Positions 49,788 to 58,706 are shown, counted from the stretch's first letter. The stretch: DNA of 64,000 bases from Streptacidiphilus fuscans (GCF_015690355.1 NZ_JADPRT010000002.1:1-64000), one strand, 5' to 3'. Program-made: numbers and translations. Notes: generated by a model from the sequence alone, not told the origin.

Positions 49788-50600
49788 TCAGGGCCGATTC
49801 TTGCGGGCCACCGCCGCCAGGCCGTGCTGCCGGACGGCGGGGTGGACGGAGCCGCCCGGCTCGGGGCGCCAGTCGGGAGCGGGGACGAGGCCGGGGGCCG
49901 CAGGATCCCAGCCGTCCAGGAAGGCCGCGATCTCGGTGCGGGTGCGGAAGTGGATCCGGGCGACATCGTTCGAGTAGACCTGCGCGGCCCGGAACGTGCC
50001 GGGCGCCTGCTCGGCGTTCTCGGCGTGGGTGAGCGCGAGGAAGCTTCCCGGCGCGAGGGCGTCACGGTAGCGCGCGACCACGTCGGCGGGCTGGTCCTCG
50101 TCGGGGACGAAGTGCAGCACCGCGACCATCAGGACCGCGATCGGCTCGCCGAAGTCGAACAGCTGCGTCGCCTGCAGTGAGCCCAGCACACCGGTGGTGT
50201 CGCGCACGTCGGCGGTGAGGACGGCGCAGGAGTGTTCCGGCGCGATCGCGCTGTTGTGGGCGGTCACGACCGGATCGTTGTCGACGTACAGGACCCGGGC
50301 GTCCACCCCCGCCTCCCGGACGACCTCGTGGACGGAGCCCGCGGTGGCCAGTCCCGAGCCGAGGTCGAGGAACTGACGGATCCCGGCCTCGACCAGGAAG
50401 CGCACCGCGCGGACGGCGAAGGCCCGGTTGGCACGCAGGACGGCCGGCAGGTCCGGCATGGCCTCCGTGATCCGGCCCGCGACGAGTCGGTCCGCCTCGG
50501 AGTTGAGGCTTCCGCCGAGGAGGTAGTCGTACACGCGGGCGATGCTCGGCCTGGTGAGGTCGAGGGCGGGGTCGAGGTCGACGGCGGACTCGTCGTCCAT
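49788..50600 (-). CDS. DUF574-type SAM-dependent methyltransferase
   Basis: 270 residues. Matches the actinomycete family (Methyltransf_19) by N-terminal DLTRPSIARVYDYLLGGSLN with the SEADR that follows, FLDLGSGLATAGSVHEV (motif I) and VLYVDNDPVVTAHNSAI (acidic strand 2). Streptomyces carry many paralogues, often near bld-type regulatory clusters. Substrate unknown. Ends 12 nt from the kinase stop on the other strand, so the two genes converge tightly. The promoter for this gene probably lies in 50601-50643 or further inside the zwf end. Confidence 0.85.
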   Translation of the reverse strand: MDDESAVDLDPALDLTRPSIARVYDYLLGGSLNSEADRLVAGRITEAMPDLPAVLRANRAFAVRAVRFLVEAGIRQFLDLGSGLATAGSVHEVVREAGVDARVLYVDNDPVVTAHNSAIAPEHSCAVLTADVRDTTGVLGSLQATQLFDFGEPIAVLMVAVLHFVPDEDQPADVVARYRDALAPGSFLALTHAENAEQAPGTFRAAQVYSNDVARIHFRTRTEIAAFLDGWDPAAPGLVPAPDWRPEPGGSVHPAVRQHGLAAVARKNRP

Positions 50601-50643
50601 GGGTGCTGTCCTCCACAGGGATTGACGGGGTGTCAGAGGAAGC

Positions 50644-52014
50644 CTAAGGCCCGTCGGATCCGGCCGGGTACTCCTGGAGCGGGACCAGGTCCTGCGACCA
50701 GGCGGTCAGGACCGGGGTGAGGATCCGCCACGACTCCTCGGCCTCGTCACCGCGGATGGACAGGGCGGGGTTGCCGGTCAGGACGTCGAGCAGCAGGCGG
50801 CCGTAGGCGGGGAGCAACGGCGGCTCCATCCGGGCGGTGAGGATCAGCGGGGCCAGGGTGCGGGCGCGGGTGCCCGTGCCGGTCAGGTGGAGGGTCAGCT
50901 CCTCGGGGTCGAGGCCGAAGCGCAGCAGGTTGGGCTGTGCCTGCTCGTCCTCGGCGAGCGGCAGGTGCGGGACGGGCCGGAAGTGGACGGCGACCTCCTT
51001 GCGGTCGTTGCCGAGCGCCTTGCCGCTGCGGAGCCTGAAGACCGTGCCGGACCAGCGCCAGCTGTCCAGCTCCAGTTCGACCTCGGCGAAGGTCTCGGTC
51101 CGCCGGGCGGGGTCCACGCCGTCCTCGGCGGTGTAGCTGGGGATGTCCCGGCCCTCGATCCGCCCGGCCGTGTAGTGCGCACGGCGGGTCCGGTGCAGCA
51201 CGTCGTCCTCGGTGAGCGGCCGGACCGAGCGCAGCACGTCGACCTTGCGGTTGCGCAGGTCGCGCTCGTCTAGGCTGACCGGGGGCTCCATGGCGACCAG
51301 GCACAGGAGTTGCAGCAGGTGGTTCTGCAGCATGTCCTTGAGCGCGCCGACGCCGTCGTAGTAGCCCGCGCGGCCCTCCAGGGCGAGGGTCTCGTCCCAG
51401 ACGATCTCGATCTCGGCGATCTGGGTGCTGTTCCAGATCGGCTCCAGGACGCGGTTGGCGAGCCTGCTGCCGAGCAGGTTCTGCACCGTGCTCATGGCGA
51501 GGAAGTGGTCGACCCGGAACACCGCCTCCTCCGGGACGAGTTCGGACAGCAGCCGGTTCAACTCCAGCGCGCCGTCCAGGTCTTCGCCGAAGGGCTTCTC
51601 CAGCACGATGCGGCTGCCCGGCGGCAGGCCCGCACGGTGCAGCGAGGTGACGGCCGCCGGGAAGAGCATCGGCGGCAGAGCGAGGTAGACCGCGACGGGC
51701 TGTTGCTCATCGACTGGGCTCTCCCCGGCGATCGCTGACGCCACGTCAGCGGGGTCGGTGACATCGGCGCGCCGGTACTCGGCCCGGTCGACGACGGCCT
51801 TCCGCGCCTCGGCGGGCACATCGAAGGCGTGGCGGTCGAGCTGGTCGGCGGCCCAGCCGCGGAACCAGGCGGTGTCCGCCTCGCCCCGGTCGGCGCCGAC
51901 GAGCCGGAACCGGTCGCCGAGGTGCCCGGCCGCCTGGAGCGCGGCGAGACCCGGCAGCAGGTAGCGGGCGCTGAGGTCCGCGGTGGCGCCGAAGACGACG
52001 AGTCGGTCGATCAT
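50644..52014 (-). CDS. zwf: Glucose-6-phosphate dehydrogenase
   Basis: 456 residues from ATG 52014, which overlaps the GH15 stop by 4 nt (ATGA). N-terminal FGATADLSARYLLPGL replaces the usual GASGDLA nucleotide loop; EKPFGEDL with its Lys and LQNHLLQLLCLVAMEPP with the catalytic His are present. An oddity is the phosphate-site motif: canonical RIDHYLGKE is RVDHFLAMS here, keeping His but losing the Lys. Such a change should affect glucose-6-phosphate binding, so it may prefer another sugar (e.g. free glucose or another phosphate ester) or be an actinomycete subtype. The linked GH15 and gluconokinase genes support a role in oxidation of glucose to gluconate-6-phosphate. Confidence 0.85.
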   Translation of the reverse strand: MIDRLVVFGATADLSARYLLPGLAALQAAGHLGDRFRLVGADRGEADTAWFRGWAADQLDRHAFDVPAEARKAVVDRAEYRRADVTDPADVASAIAGESPVDEQQPVAVYLALPPMLFPAAVTSLHRAGLPPGSRIVLEKPFGEDLDGALELNRLLSELVPEEAVFRVDHFLAMSTVQNLLGSRLANRVLEPIWNSTQIAEIEIVWDETLALEGRAGYYDGVGALKDMLQNHLLQLLCLVAMEPPVSLDERDLRNRKVDVLRSVRPLTEDDVLHRTRRAHYTAGRIEGRDIPSYTAEDGVDPARRTETFAEVELELDSWRWSGTVFRLRSGKALGNDRKEVAVHFRPVPHLPLAEDEQAQPNLLRFGLDPEELTLHLTGTGTRARTLAPLILTARMEPPLLPAYGRLLLDVLTGNPALSIRGDEAEESWRILTPVLTAWSQDLVPLQEYPAGSDGP

Positions 52015-53948
52015 GCCGTCCTCCCCGCGGTCGAGCCCGCCGAGTCCGCCGAGTCTGCTGCGGCAGCCGCGCGGGTCAGGTTCACCCCGCTGGCGATGAC
52101 GCCGATATGGCTGAACGCCTGAGGGAAGTTGCCCATGAACACTCCCGTGAGAGGGTCGATCTGCTCCGGCAGCAGGCCCAGCGGGCTGGCCCGGTCGCAC
52201 AGCGACGCGTACAACTGCCCGGCCTCGTCGAGGCGGCCCTGCCCGATCAGGTTGTCGACGAGCCAGAAGCTGCACAGCACGAACGCTCCCTCGTCGCCGG
52301 GCAGGCCGTCGGGGGACTGGTCGTGCAGGTAGCGGTAGAGCAGGCCGTCGCCTGCGGAGAGACGGTCGGCAATGGCAGCGGTCGTCGCCACCATGCGCGG
52401 GTGGTCGGCCGCGACGACGTGGCGCAGCGGCAGCGCCAGCAGGCTGGCGTCCAGCGCGCCGCCGCCGTCGAGGTGCTCGCTGAGGGTCTGCGCCTTCTCG
52501 TCCCAGGACTCCGTGAGGATCCGCTGGCGCAGCCGCTCGGCCGCGTCCCGCCAGCCCGCGACCCGCTCGCGCAGGCCGTCCCGATCGGGCAGGGGGAGCT
52601 GTTCGGTCGAGGCCAGTAGTCCGGCCGAGGCCGGCAGTCCGGCCGACGTCAGACGCTCGCCGATGTGCGCGGCCCGGTCCAGGGCCACCTGGCACATCGC
52701 GGCCGAGTACGTGAAGACGCGGCCCTCGCTGCGCACCTCCCAGATGCCCTGGTCGGGTTCGAGCCAGGCCGTCTGCGCGGTGTCCGCGAGCCGGGCCAGG
52801 CCCGCCCAGAGCGCGGGTTCCAGCTCTCCGCCCGCCCGGAGCCACTGGTCGGCGCAGTCCAACACCTCGCCGTAGACGTCGTGTTGGCGCTGGTCGGCCG
52901 CGCCGTTGCCCCAACGTACCGGGGCCGAGCGCCGGTAGCCTTCCAACTCGGCGTCCTCGACCTCGTCGGGCACGGGGCGGCCGTCCAGGTCGTACATGAT
53001 CCGCGGTGTGCCACTGTGCTCGAACGCGTCGAGGACCCAGCCCAGAAAGGCGTCCGCCTCCCCGCCGAAACCGATCCGGCGCAGGGCGAAGACCGCGTAG
53101 GCGGCGTCGCGGATCCAGGTGTAGCGGTAGTCCCAGTTGCGCACGCCGCCGATCGGCGCGGGCAGCGACGAGGTCGGGGCGGCGACCAGCGAGCCGTTGG
53201 CCCAGTCGTCGCACAGCTTCAACGTGATTGCGGACCGCCGCACGAGCTGCTCCTGCGGCCCCTGGTAGCCGCAGCCCGCCAGCCACCGGCGCCAGGCGAA
53301 CGCGGTTTGGTGCAGCGTGGCCTCCGCATCCAGCCGGTGGTGGCGGTGGATACGGCCCCACGCCAGCGCGAGGTCGAGCCGGTCGCCCTGGACGAGGTCG
53401 TGGGTGCTGTGGAGGGAGTCCAGGGGACGCGTGCAGCGCAGGTGCAGTTGCAGGTCCGGCCGTCGGGGGCACTCGACGGCCAGCCCGCTGAACCGCGCCC
53501 GGGCGGTGGCACCGCCGCGCGGCTCCAGGTCCACCCGGAGGCGGACCTCGCCCTCCAGCACCACCACCGAGCGAACCAGCTCGCCCCGGCTCTGCGGCGC
53601 GTCGTCGGCCAGGTCGGCGCCGGAGCGCAGGGCCAGCGCGTCGGTGACCCGGACGACGCCGGTGGTGCTGCGCATCTCGGTGACCAGCACCGCGGTGTCG
53701 GGCTCGTAGCGCTGCCGGGCCTCGACCAGGCCCTCCGGCGCCACGGTGAAGTGGCCGCCGCGCGCGTGGTCGAGCAGGCCGCAGAAGAGCGGGTCGGAGC
53801 CGAAGCGCGGCAGACACATCCAGGGGATGGAGCCGTCGAGCCCGACCAGCGCCGTCGTCGTGCCGTCGCCGATCAACCCGAGGTCCTCCAGCGGCAGGTA
53901 CCCATCGTGCCTCCGCACCTGCCGGAACGGTGGATCGAGATCAAGCAT
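52011..53948 (-). CDS. Glycoside hydrolase family 15 (trehalase/glucoamylase type)
   Basis: 645 residues from ATG 53948 (GGAGGA upstream). N-terminal super-beta-sandwich of the actinomycete type (LIGDGTTTALVGLDGSIPWM, CLPRFGSDPLF), then the (alpha/alpha)6 barrel: GGVRNWDYRYTWIRDAAYAV, EPDQGIWEVRSEGRVFTYS (general acid Glu region) and LLPEQIDPLTGVFMGNFPQA (general base Glu). No signal peptide, so it acts inside the cell, hydrolysing trehalose, maltose or malto-oligosaccharide to glucose. Coupled by stop/start overlap to zwf, which would take the product after phosphorylation. Confidence 0.9.
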   Translation of the reverse strand: MLDLDPPFRQVRRHDGYLPLEDLGLIGDGTTTALVGLDGSIPWMCLPRFGSDPLFCGLLDHARGGHFTVAPEGLVEARQRYEPDTAVLVTEMRSTTGVVRVTDALALRSGADLADDAPQSRGELVRSVVVLEGEVRLRVDLEPRGGATARARFSGLAVECPRRPDLQLHLRCTRPLDSLHSTHDLVQGDRLDLALAWGRIHRHHRLDAEATLHQTAFAWRRWLAGCGYQGPQEQLVRRSAITLKLCDDWANGSLVAAPTSSLPAPIGGVRNWDYRYTWIRDAAYAVFALRRIGFGGEADAFLGWVLDAFEHSGTPRIMYDLDGRPVPDEVEDAELEGYRRSAPVRWGNGAADQRQHDVYGEVLDCADQWLRAGGELEPALWAGLARLADTAQTAWLEPDQGIWEVRSEGRVFTYSAAMCQVALDRAAHIGERLTSAGLPASAGLLASTEQLPLPDRDGLRERVAGWRDAAERLRQRILTESWDEKAQTLSEHLDGGGALDASLLALPLRHVVAADHPRMVATTAAIADRLSAGDGLLYRYLHDQSPDGLPGDEGAFVLCSFWLVDNLIGQGRLDEAGQLYASLCDRASPLGLLPEQIDPLTGVFMGNFPQAFSHIGVIASGVNLTRAAAAADSADSAGSTAGRTA

Positions 53949-54014
53949 GGCTGTCCTCCGGTCACCCTGGGGGCCTTGAGTTCGGACAACGACGGTCGGA
54001 AGCAGAAGCAGCGG

Positions 54015-55064
54015 TCAGAAGACGATCAGCGGTTTGACGACGTCCTCGAGCTTCTTGTCCATCACCTCGAAGGCCCGCTCGATCTCGTCGAAGGGGAACT
54101 CGTGACTCGTCATGTGCGTGGGGTCGATGCGCCTGGCCTCCAGCAGCCGCAGCAGCCGCTCCATGCGCACCCGCCCGCCGGGGCAGAGCCCGGTAGCGAT
54201 GGTCTTGTCGGCCATCCCGACGCCCCACTCGACGCGCGGGATCCGCACGAACTCGCCCTCGCCGAAGTAGCCGGTGATCGAGATCGTGCCGCCGGGCTTG
54301 GTGATCTTGACGCAGGTCTGGAACGTCGCGTCGGCGCCCAGCGCCTCGATCGCGGTGTCGACGCCCGCGCCGTCGGTCAGCTCCAGGATCCGCTCGACCA
54401 CGTCCTCCTTGGTGAAGTCGACGATCTCGTCCGCGCCGTACCGCTGCGCCAGCTTCTGCCTGCTGGGCACCGACTCGACGCCGATGACCATGCCCGCGCC
54501 GCGCAGCCGCGCCCCGGCCGTGCCCATCAGTCCTACGGGGCCCTGGGCGAGCACCGCGACCGTCCCGCCGATCGGGATGTTGCCGTGCTCGGCGCCCATG
54601 AACCCGGTCGACAGCATGTCGGCGCAGTAGACGGCCGCGTCGTCGGAGACGTCGTCCGGGATCTTCGCCATGTTGGCGTCGGCCTCGTTGACATGGAAGT
54701 ACTCCGCGAAGACGCCGTCCTTGACGTTGGCGAACTTCCAGCCGCCCAGCGGGCCGCCGGACTGCGAGGGGTGGCCGTTCTGCGAGGCCGGATCGCCCCA
54801 GTCCGGGGTGATCGCGCCGACCAGCACCCGGTCACCCGGGCGGAAGTGTCTGACCTCGCTGCCGACCTCGTGGACGACGCCCACCGCCTCGTGCCCGAGG
54901 GTCAGGTCCTCCCGGGGCCCGATCCCGCCCGACACGGTGTGCGAGTCGGAGGTGCAGATCAGCGCCCGGGTCGTACGCACCACGGCGTCGCCCGGTCCGG
55001 GCCGGGGCACGGGCTTGTCCATGACGCCCACGCGGCCGATCTCCTTCATCACGAACGCCTTCAT
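54015..55064 (-). CDS. Zinc-dependent alcohol dehydrogenase (secondary-alcohol/isopropanol type)
   Basis: 349 residues from ATG 55064 (MKAFVMKEIGRVGVMD). Resembles the thermophilic Thermoanaerobacter ADH group: catalytic Zn ligands Cys in LICTSDSHT, His-Glu in GHEAVG, and the Asp in VYCADMLSTGFMGAEHG in place of a Cys; the structural Zn lobe with four Cys is missing. Rossmann AQGPVGLMGTAG, followed by VESVPSRQ suggesting NADP preference. It would interconvert secondary alcohols and ketones. Second gene after gluconokinase in the same direction. A weak LacI-like box lies upstream. Confidence 0.88.
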   Translation of the reverse strand: MKAFVMKEIGRVGVMDKPVPRPGPGDAVVRTTRALICTSDSHTVSGGIGPREDLTLGHEAVGVVHEVGSEVRHFRPGDRVLVGAITPDWGDPASQNGHPSQSGGPLGGWKFANVKDGVFAEYFHVNEADANMAKIPDDVSDDAAVYCADMLSTGFMGAEHGNIPIGGTVAVLAQGPVGLMGTAGARLRGAGMVIGVESVPSRQKLAQRYGADEIVDFTKEDVVERILELTDGAGVDTAIEALGADATFQTCVKITKPGGTISITGYFGEGEFVRIPRVEWGVGMADKTIATGLCPGGRVRMERLLRLLEARRIDPTHMTSHEFPFDEIERAFEVMDKKLEDVVKPLIVF

Positions 55065-55131
55065 CGCGTGCCAGACCTTTCGTTCTCCGTGCGCCGGTTG
55101 CTGGTCATGCGTCGTCGTACATGGGCAATCC

Positions 55132-55145
55132 TTCAAGCGCTTTCG
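55132..55145. promoter_or_regulatory. LacI/GntR-like operator candidate
   Basis: TTCAAGCGCTTTCG carries the AAGC-GCTT core of LacI-family operators and lies between the gluconokinase stop and the ADH start. A GntR-like LacI regulator would make biological sense; the outer arms are imperfect. Confidence 0.3.
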
Positions 55146-55146
55146 T

Positions 55147-55689
55147 TCATGGGCTCTCGCGATCCCCGACGGGTGGCCGGGCCAGCAGACGGGCGGCGGT
55201 GCGGGCGGTCTGCTCCGGTGGCGACGAGGTGTCGAGCGTGATGCCGTGCTCGTCCGGCCCGAGCGGTTCGAGTGCGGCGAGCTGCGAGTCGAGCAGCGAC
55301 GCCGGCATGAAGTGCTCGTGGCGGTGTCCGAGCCGGTCGGCCAGCAGCTCGGGGCTCGCGGTCAGGTGCAGGAAGACGACCCCGGGACAGGCGGCGCGCA
55401 GAATGTCCCGGTGGCTGCGCTTGAGGGCCGAGCAGGCGATGACGCTCCCGTCGTCCGCACGCTCGTGCAGCCAGGCGCCGATCGCCTCCAGCCACGGGCG
55501 ACGGTCGGCGTCGTCGAGCGGGATCCCCGCCGACATCTTGGCGATGTTGGCGGCCGGGTGCAGGTTGTCCGCGTCGCCGAGCTCCACGCCCAGCCGCTCC
55601 GCGAGCAGCCGGGCGACGGTGGACTTGCCCACCCCGGAGACGCCCATCACCACGACGGACGGCGGGCGCGGTGAACCGGCGGCGACCAT
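55147..55689 (-). CDS. gntK: Gluconokinase (GntK)
   Basis: 180 residues. P-loop GVSGVGKS near residue 16-23, the GDADNLHPAANIAKMSAGIPL motif of GntK, and ACSALKRSHRDILR. Phosphorylates gluconate with ATP to 6-phosphogluconate for the pentose phosphate or Entner-Doudoroff route. Size and motifs are normal. It is encoded in the same direction as and between the universal stress protein and the alcohol dehydrogenase; with zwf and GH15 this forms a sugar-acid module. No transporter is present here, so gluconate may come from internal glucose oxidation. Confidence 0.92.
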   Translation of the reverse strand: MVAAGSPRPPSVVVMGVSGVGKSTVARLLAERLGVELGDADNLHPAANIAKMSAGIPLDDADRRPWLEAIGAWLHERADDGSVIACSALKRSHRDILRAACPGVVFLHLTASPELLADRLGHRHEHFMPASLLDSQLAALEPLGPDEHGITLDTSSPPEQTARTAARLLARPPVGDRESP

Positions 55690-55747
55690 CAGGGCTCAAC
55701 CATCGGGGATCTCGGTCATCGCAGCCTCAACCATCCGGCGTCGCGGA

Positions 55748-56209
55748 TCAGGAGCTCTTCGGCGGCCGGACCACCACGACGGGGCAGGTGGCCTGCTGGG
55801 TGACGTGCTGGCTGACCGAACCCAGCACGGCGCGGGCGAACCCACCGTGCCCGCGGTTGCCGACGACCAGCAGGTCCGCGCCCTCGGCGATGTCCAACAG
55901 CGCCGCGGCGGCATTGCCCTGCACCACGACGGGGCGGATCTTGACCGCGGCGAACGCGGGGTCGGACGCGACGACCTCCTCCAGCGTCTCGTTGAGGATC
56001 TTGGAGGCGGTATCCCGCCAGTCGAACACGTCGCCCGCCGACGGGGTCCAGCCGGCCCAAAGCGCCGGGTACTCCCACGAGATCACCGCATCGACCACGG
56101 CGCCGGTCAGCTGCGCCTGCCGCACGGCCCAGCGAACGGCCTCCTTCGCGGGGTCGGACCCGTCGGTCCCGACCACGATCCGCGGGACGGATTCCGTCTC
56201 GTCGCTCAT
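55748..56209 (-). CDS. Universal stress protein (UspA family)
   Basis: 153 residues, single Usp domain from ATG 56209 (GGTGGAG upstream). Start IVVGTDGSDPAKEAVRWAVR is typical, and the ATP-binding loop GNRGHGGFARAVLGSVSQHV (G-2x-G-9x-G-S) is complete, so it should bind ATP. Cytoplasmic stress protein often linked in actinomycetes to dormancy or redox genes. First gene of the minus-strand block that continues with gntK, ADH, GH15 and zwf, suggesting a stress-responsive carbon module. The upstream region 56210-56500 (291 nt) shows no gene and holds the presumed promoter. Confidence 0.9.
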   Translation of the reverse strand: MSDETESVPRIVVGTDGSDPAKEAVRWAVRQAQLTGAVVDAVISWEYPALWAGWTPSAGDVFDWRDTASKILNETLEEVVASDPAFAAVKIRPVVVQGNAAAALLDIAEGADLLVVGNRGHGGFARAVLGSVSQHVTQQATCPVVVVRPPKSS

Positions 56210-56500
56210 CGCACTCCACCTCACACGTGCAGCGACCACCGCAGGAGGCTTCCCGCCGCCCTGTCCGCAGTCGTCTCGGTGACCTGGATCGGCTCCGCCC
56301 TTCCAGCTTCGGCCTCGGACGCCACGCCCGCATCCGGGCCATGGTGAGGGACGCCGCCCGGAGATGGGCGAGCGACCCCGGCCGAGGACGACGAATCGCC
56401 GCCCGGTGTGATCCTCCGGGCAGCGATCCCGGTGGGCTGCGAAAGTAGTCCGTCCTGGGAGCATGGGCGCGGGTGCCTGCGGACTGCCAGTGGGCGCGGG

Positions 56501-58024
56501 TTACTCGACGGCCGGGGGGCCGAACCAGCACGCGAGCGACTCCCACAGCTCATGTGCCGTGGTGTCTGCGGATGCTGACGAGACGTCAATCCATGCTGCG
56601 TGCCCGTCCGGTCGGACGAGGATCGCGTGCGCACCCCCCAGGGCGTCCGGTTGGACAGGGGCGACGGTGACCCGGTCCGTCCATGGGCGGGCGGTCGCTG
56701 CGAGGGTGTGCGAGTCAGCCGTGGCGTCGACCAGCAGCACGCCGCCTGCGGTCCGGGTCAGTAGAGCCGTGACGCTGTCCTCGCCGTCCGGGCCCACGGG
56801 AAGGTCGGGCACCAGGCGGCCCGCCCACGTGTGTCCGAGGTCTCCGGAGGCGGGGTAGCGGGTGCCGACGCCGGTGATCGCCTCGGCCAACAGCCCTGCC
56901 GTGTCCCGGGATTCGGCCAGGTCGGAGAGCAGATCGCGGACGGGGGCCAGACGTTCGTCGTCCTCGTTCACCTGGGCGAGCGCCGCCTGTGCCCGCGTGT
57001 TGCGGAGGAGTCGGTGGCCAGCGGCGTGGCGCTCATCGTGATACGTGTCGAGCAGTGTGTCCGGGGCCTGCCCGCGCGCGACCAGGGCGAGCTTCCAGCC
57101 CAGATTGACGGCGTCGTCGATCGCCGCGTTGACGCCGATGGCGCCCGCCGGGGGATGGATGTGCGCGGCGTCCCCGGCGAGCAGCACCCGGCCGGCCCGG
57201 AACCGCTCAGCGAGCCGCGCCGCGTCCCCGAACCGGGTCAGCCACAGCGCCTCGGCGATCTCGGCCCGGCGGCCCAGCGCAGCATCGATCGCGTGCTGGA
57301 AGGCGGGGAGCGAGACCGGTTCGTGCGGGTCCGTGGGCGGCTCCGGATCGGCGGTGAGGAGCCGGACATAGCCGGGGCGCGGGATCGCGAACACCGAGCG
57401 GCCGGTGGGGCCGGTCTGCGGGCCGAACGGGACGGCCGACGGGTCGGCGAGCACCACGTCTCCAAGGAGGGTGAACTTCCGTGCCGGAGTGCCGGGGAAG
57501 CCGATTCCGGCCGCCCTCCGCACGGTGCTGCGTCCCCCGTCGCAGCCGACCAGCCACCGGCACCGCACGGTCGACGGGCCCTCCGGGCCGTCGACTTCGA
57601 CGGTGACACCGTCAGCGTCCTGCCGCAGCCCCGTGAGGTTTCTCCCACGGGCGATTCGCGCTCCCGACTCGACGGCCCACTCGGCGAGCAGTTCTTCCAC
57701 GCGGGTCTGGGGGATGCCGAGGGCGTAGGGGTGATTCGTGCGCATGGCGGCCAAGTCGAGGCGGGAGGCGCCCACGAACACCGTCGACTCGGCGGTGGGC
57801 CCCTCGGCGAGGAAGCGGGCGGCCAGGCCCCTGCGGTCGAGCAGCTCCAGGCTTCGGGCGTTCAGGTTGAAGCCGCGACAGAAGCCGGGTGGTTCGGGCT
57901 CCCGTTCCAGGACGAGTGCCCCGACCCCGGCGCGTCCCAGCTCCGCGGCGAGCGTCAGCCCGGCGGGCCCGGCACCGGCTATCAGGACGTCGACGACGTC
58001 ATCCGTCGATGCGGTGTCACTCAT
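56501..58024 (-). CDS. FAD-dependent aromatic monooxygenase (PheA/TfdB-like)
   Basis: 507 residues. N-terminal GAGPAGLTLAAELGRAG FAD loop, LEREPEPPG, the DG motif GCDGGRSTVRRAAGI and the GD motif LLAGDAAHIHPPAGAIGVNA; C-terminal thioredoxin-like tail (about 400-507). This is the flavin hydroxylase group that includes aromatic ring hydroxylases and rifampicin or tetracycline oxygenases. It should use NAD(P)H and O2 to hydroxylate an aromatic substrate or toxin. It overlaps the PadR gene by 8 nt, so expression is under that repressor and the substrate is probably the inducer. Confidence 0.88.
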   Translation of the reverse strand: MSDTASTDDVVDVLIAGAGPAGLTLAAELGRAGVGALVLEREPEPPGFCRGFNLNARSLELLDRRGLAARFLAEGPTAESTVFVGASRLDLAAMRTNHPYALGIPQTRVEELLAEWAVESGARIARGRNLTGLRQDADGVTVEVDGPEGPSTVRCRWLVGCDGGRSTVRRAAGIGFPGTPARKFTLLGDVVLADPSAVPFGPQTGPTGRSVFAIPRPGYVRLLTADPEPPTDPHEPVSLPAFQHAIDAALGRRAEIAEALWLTRFGDAARLAERFRAGRVLLAGDAAHIHPPAGAIGVNAAIDDAVNLGWKLALVARGQAPDTLLDTYHDERHAAGHRLLRNTRAQAALAQVNEDDERLAPVRDLLSDLAESRDTAGLLAEAITGVGTRYPASGDLGHTWAGRLVPDLPVGPDGEDSVTALLTRTAGGVLLVDATADSHTLAATARPWTDRVTVAPVQPDALGGAHAILVRPDGHAAWIDVSSASADTTAHELWESLACWFGPPAVE

Positions 58025-58646
58025 CGTCCGACCCTTGCGACTCGTGCGGCCAGGTCAGCGTCCCGCGCTCGATCTCGTCGGCGGTGCGCTCCACCCAGGC
58101 CAGCTCGGCGTGGGCCATGGCGTCGGCGTACTCGGCCTCGATCACGAACAGGCGCGGCGCGTGGTGCTCCTCGCGGGCAGCGCGGTGGGCCTCGGCCTCC
58201 TCCGCGATCCGCTCCTTCAGCGCGGCGGCCCGCTCGCGCAGCGCGCTCGCCGCACGGACGCGGCCGAGCGCGCCGAGATACCCGACGGCGGACAGGAATC
58301 GCGGGTACTCCGGCGAGGGCTCTCGGATCAGCTCGTCGAGCCAGTCGGCGAAGCCGTCCCGCCCGGCGGAGGTGTGGCGATAGACGGTGCGGGCAGGGCG
58401 GTTGCCGACCTGCTCGATGCCGTCCGCCTCGATCCACCCGTCCCGCGCGAGCGCCCGGACCGTGTCGTAGAGCGATCCGGTCGTCAGCTTGAACGCACGC
58501 TCCATGCCTCGGTCGCGCAGCGCGCCGGCCATGGCGTGGGGGTGCATCGGCTGCTCCAGCAGCAGCCCGAGTACGGCGAGAGCAAGGGCGTTGGCGGGGC
58601 GCTTCGGGGACTTCTGGGCGGTGGTGGAGGGATGACGGGTGGGCAT
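58017..58646 (-). CDS. PadR-family transcriptional regulator
   Basis: 209 residues from ATG 58646 (GGGAG 7 nt upstream). Winged HTH at about 20-90 (NALALAVLGLLLEQPMHPHA, KLTTGSLYDTVRALARDGWI, the wing in VYRHTSAGRDGFADWL), then a long C-terminal coiled domain (about 95-205). The second half resembles PadR-s2 types that sense phenolic compounds. Overlaps the monooxygenase by 8 nt in the same operon, and its promoter at 58662-58706 has direct repeats and a palindrome. Confidence 0.88.
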   Translation of the reverse strand: MPTRHPSTTAQKSPKRPANALALAVLGLLLEQPMHPHAMAGALRDRGMERAFKLTTGSLYDTVRALARDGWIEADGIEQVGNRPARTVYRHTSAGRDGFADWLDELIREPSPEYPRFLSAVGYLGALGRVRAASALRERAAALKERIAEEAEAHRAAREEHHAPRLFVIEAEYADAMAHAELAWVERTADEIERGTLTWPHESQGSDDE

Positions 58647-58661
58647 GGAGAACTCCCGTGC

Positions 58662-58706
58662 GTCGACTGCTCGGATCACTTGGGGTCGATTGCTCGGATC
58701 CGAGCA
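58662..58706. promoter_or_regulatory. Direct repeats and palindrome upstream of PadR gene
   Basis: GTCGACTGCTCGGATC (58662-58677) and GTCGATTGCTCGGATC (58685-58700) are near-identical 16-mers 23 nt apart; the second continues into the perfect 16-bp palindrome TGCTCGGATCCGAGCA (58691-58706). Well placed for PadR autoregulation. The rest of the gap 58707-59003 shows nothing else. Confidence 0.55.

Noticed and set aside
50644..53817. One very long minus-strand frame of over 1000 codons spanning zwf and the GH15 gene
   Set aside because: Upstream of the zwf ATG at 52014 the frame is the Arg/Pro-rich shadow of GH15, which has its own full-length motifs and an ATGA junction with zwf.
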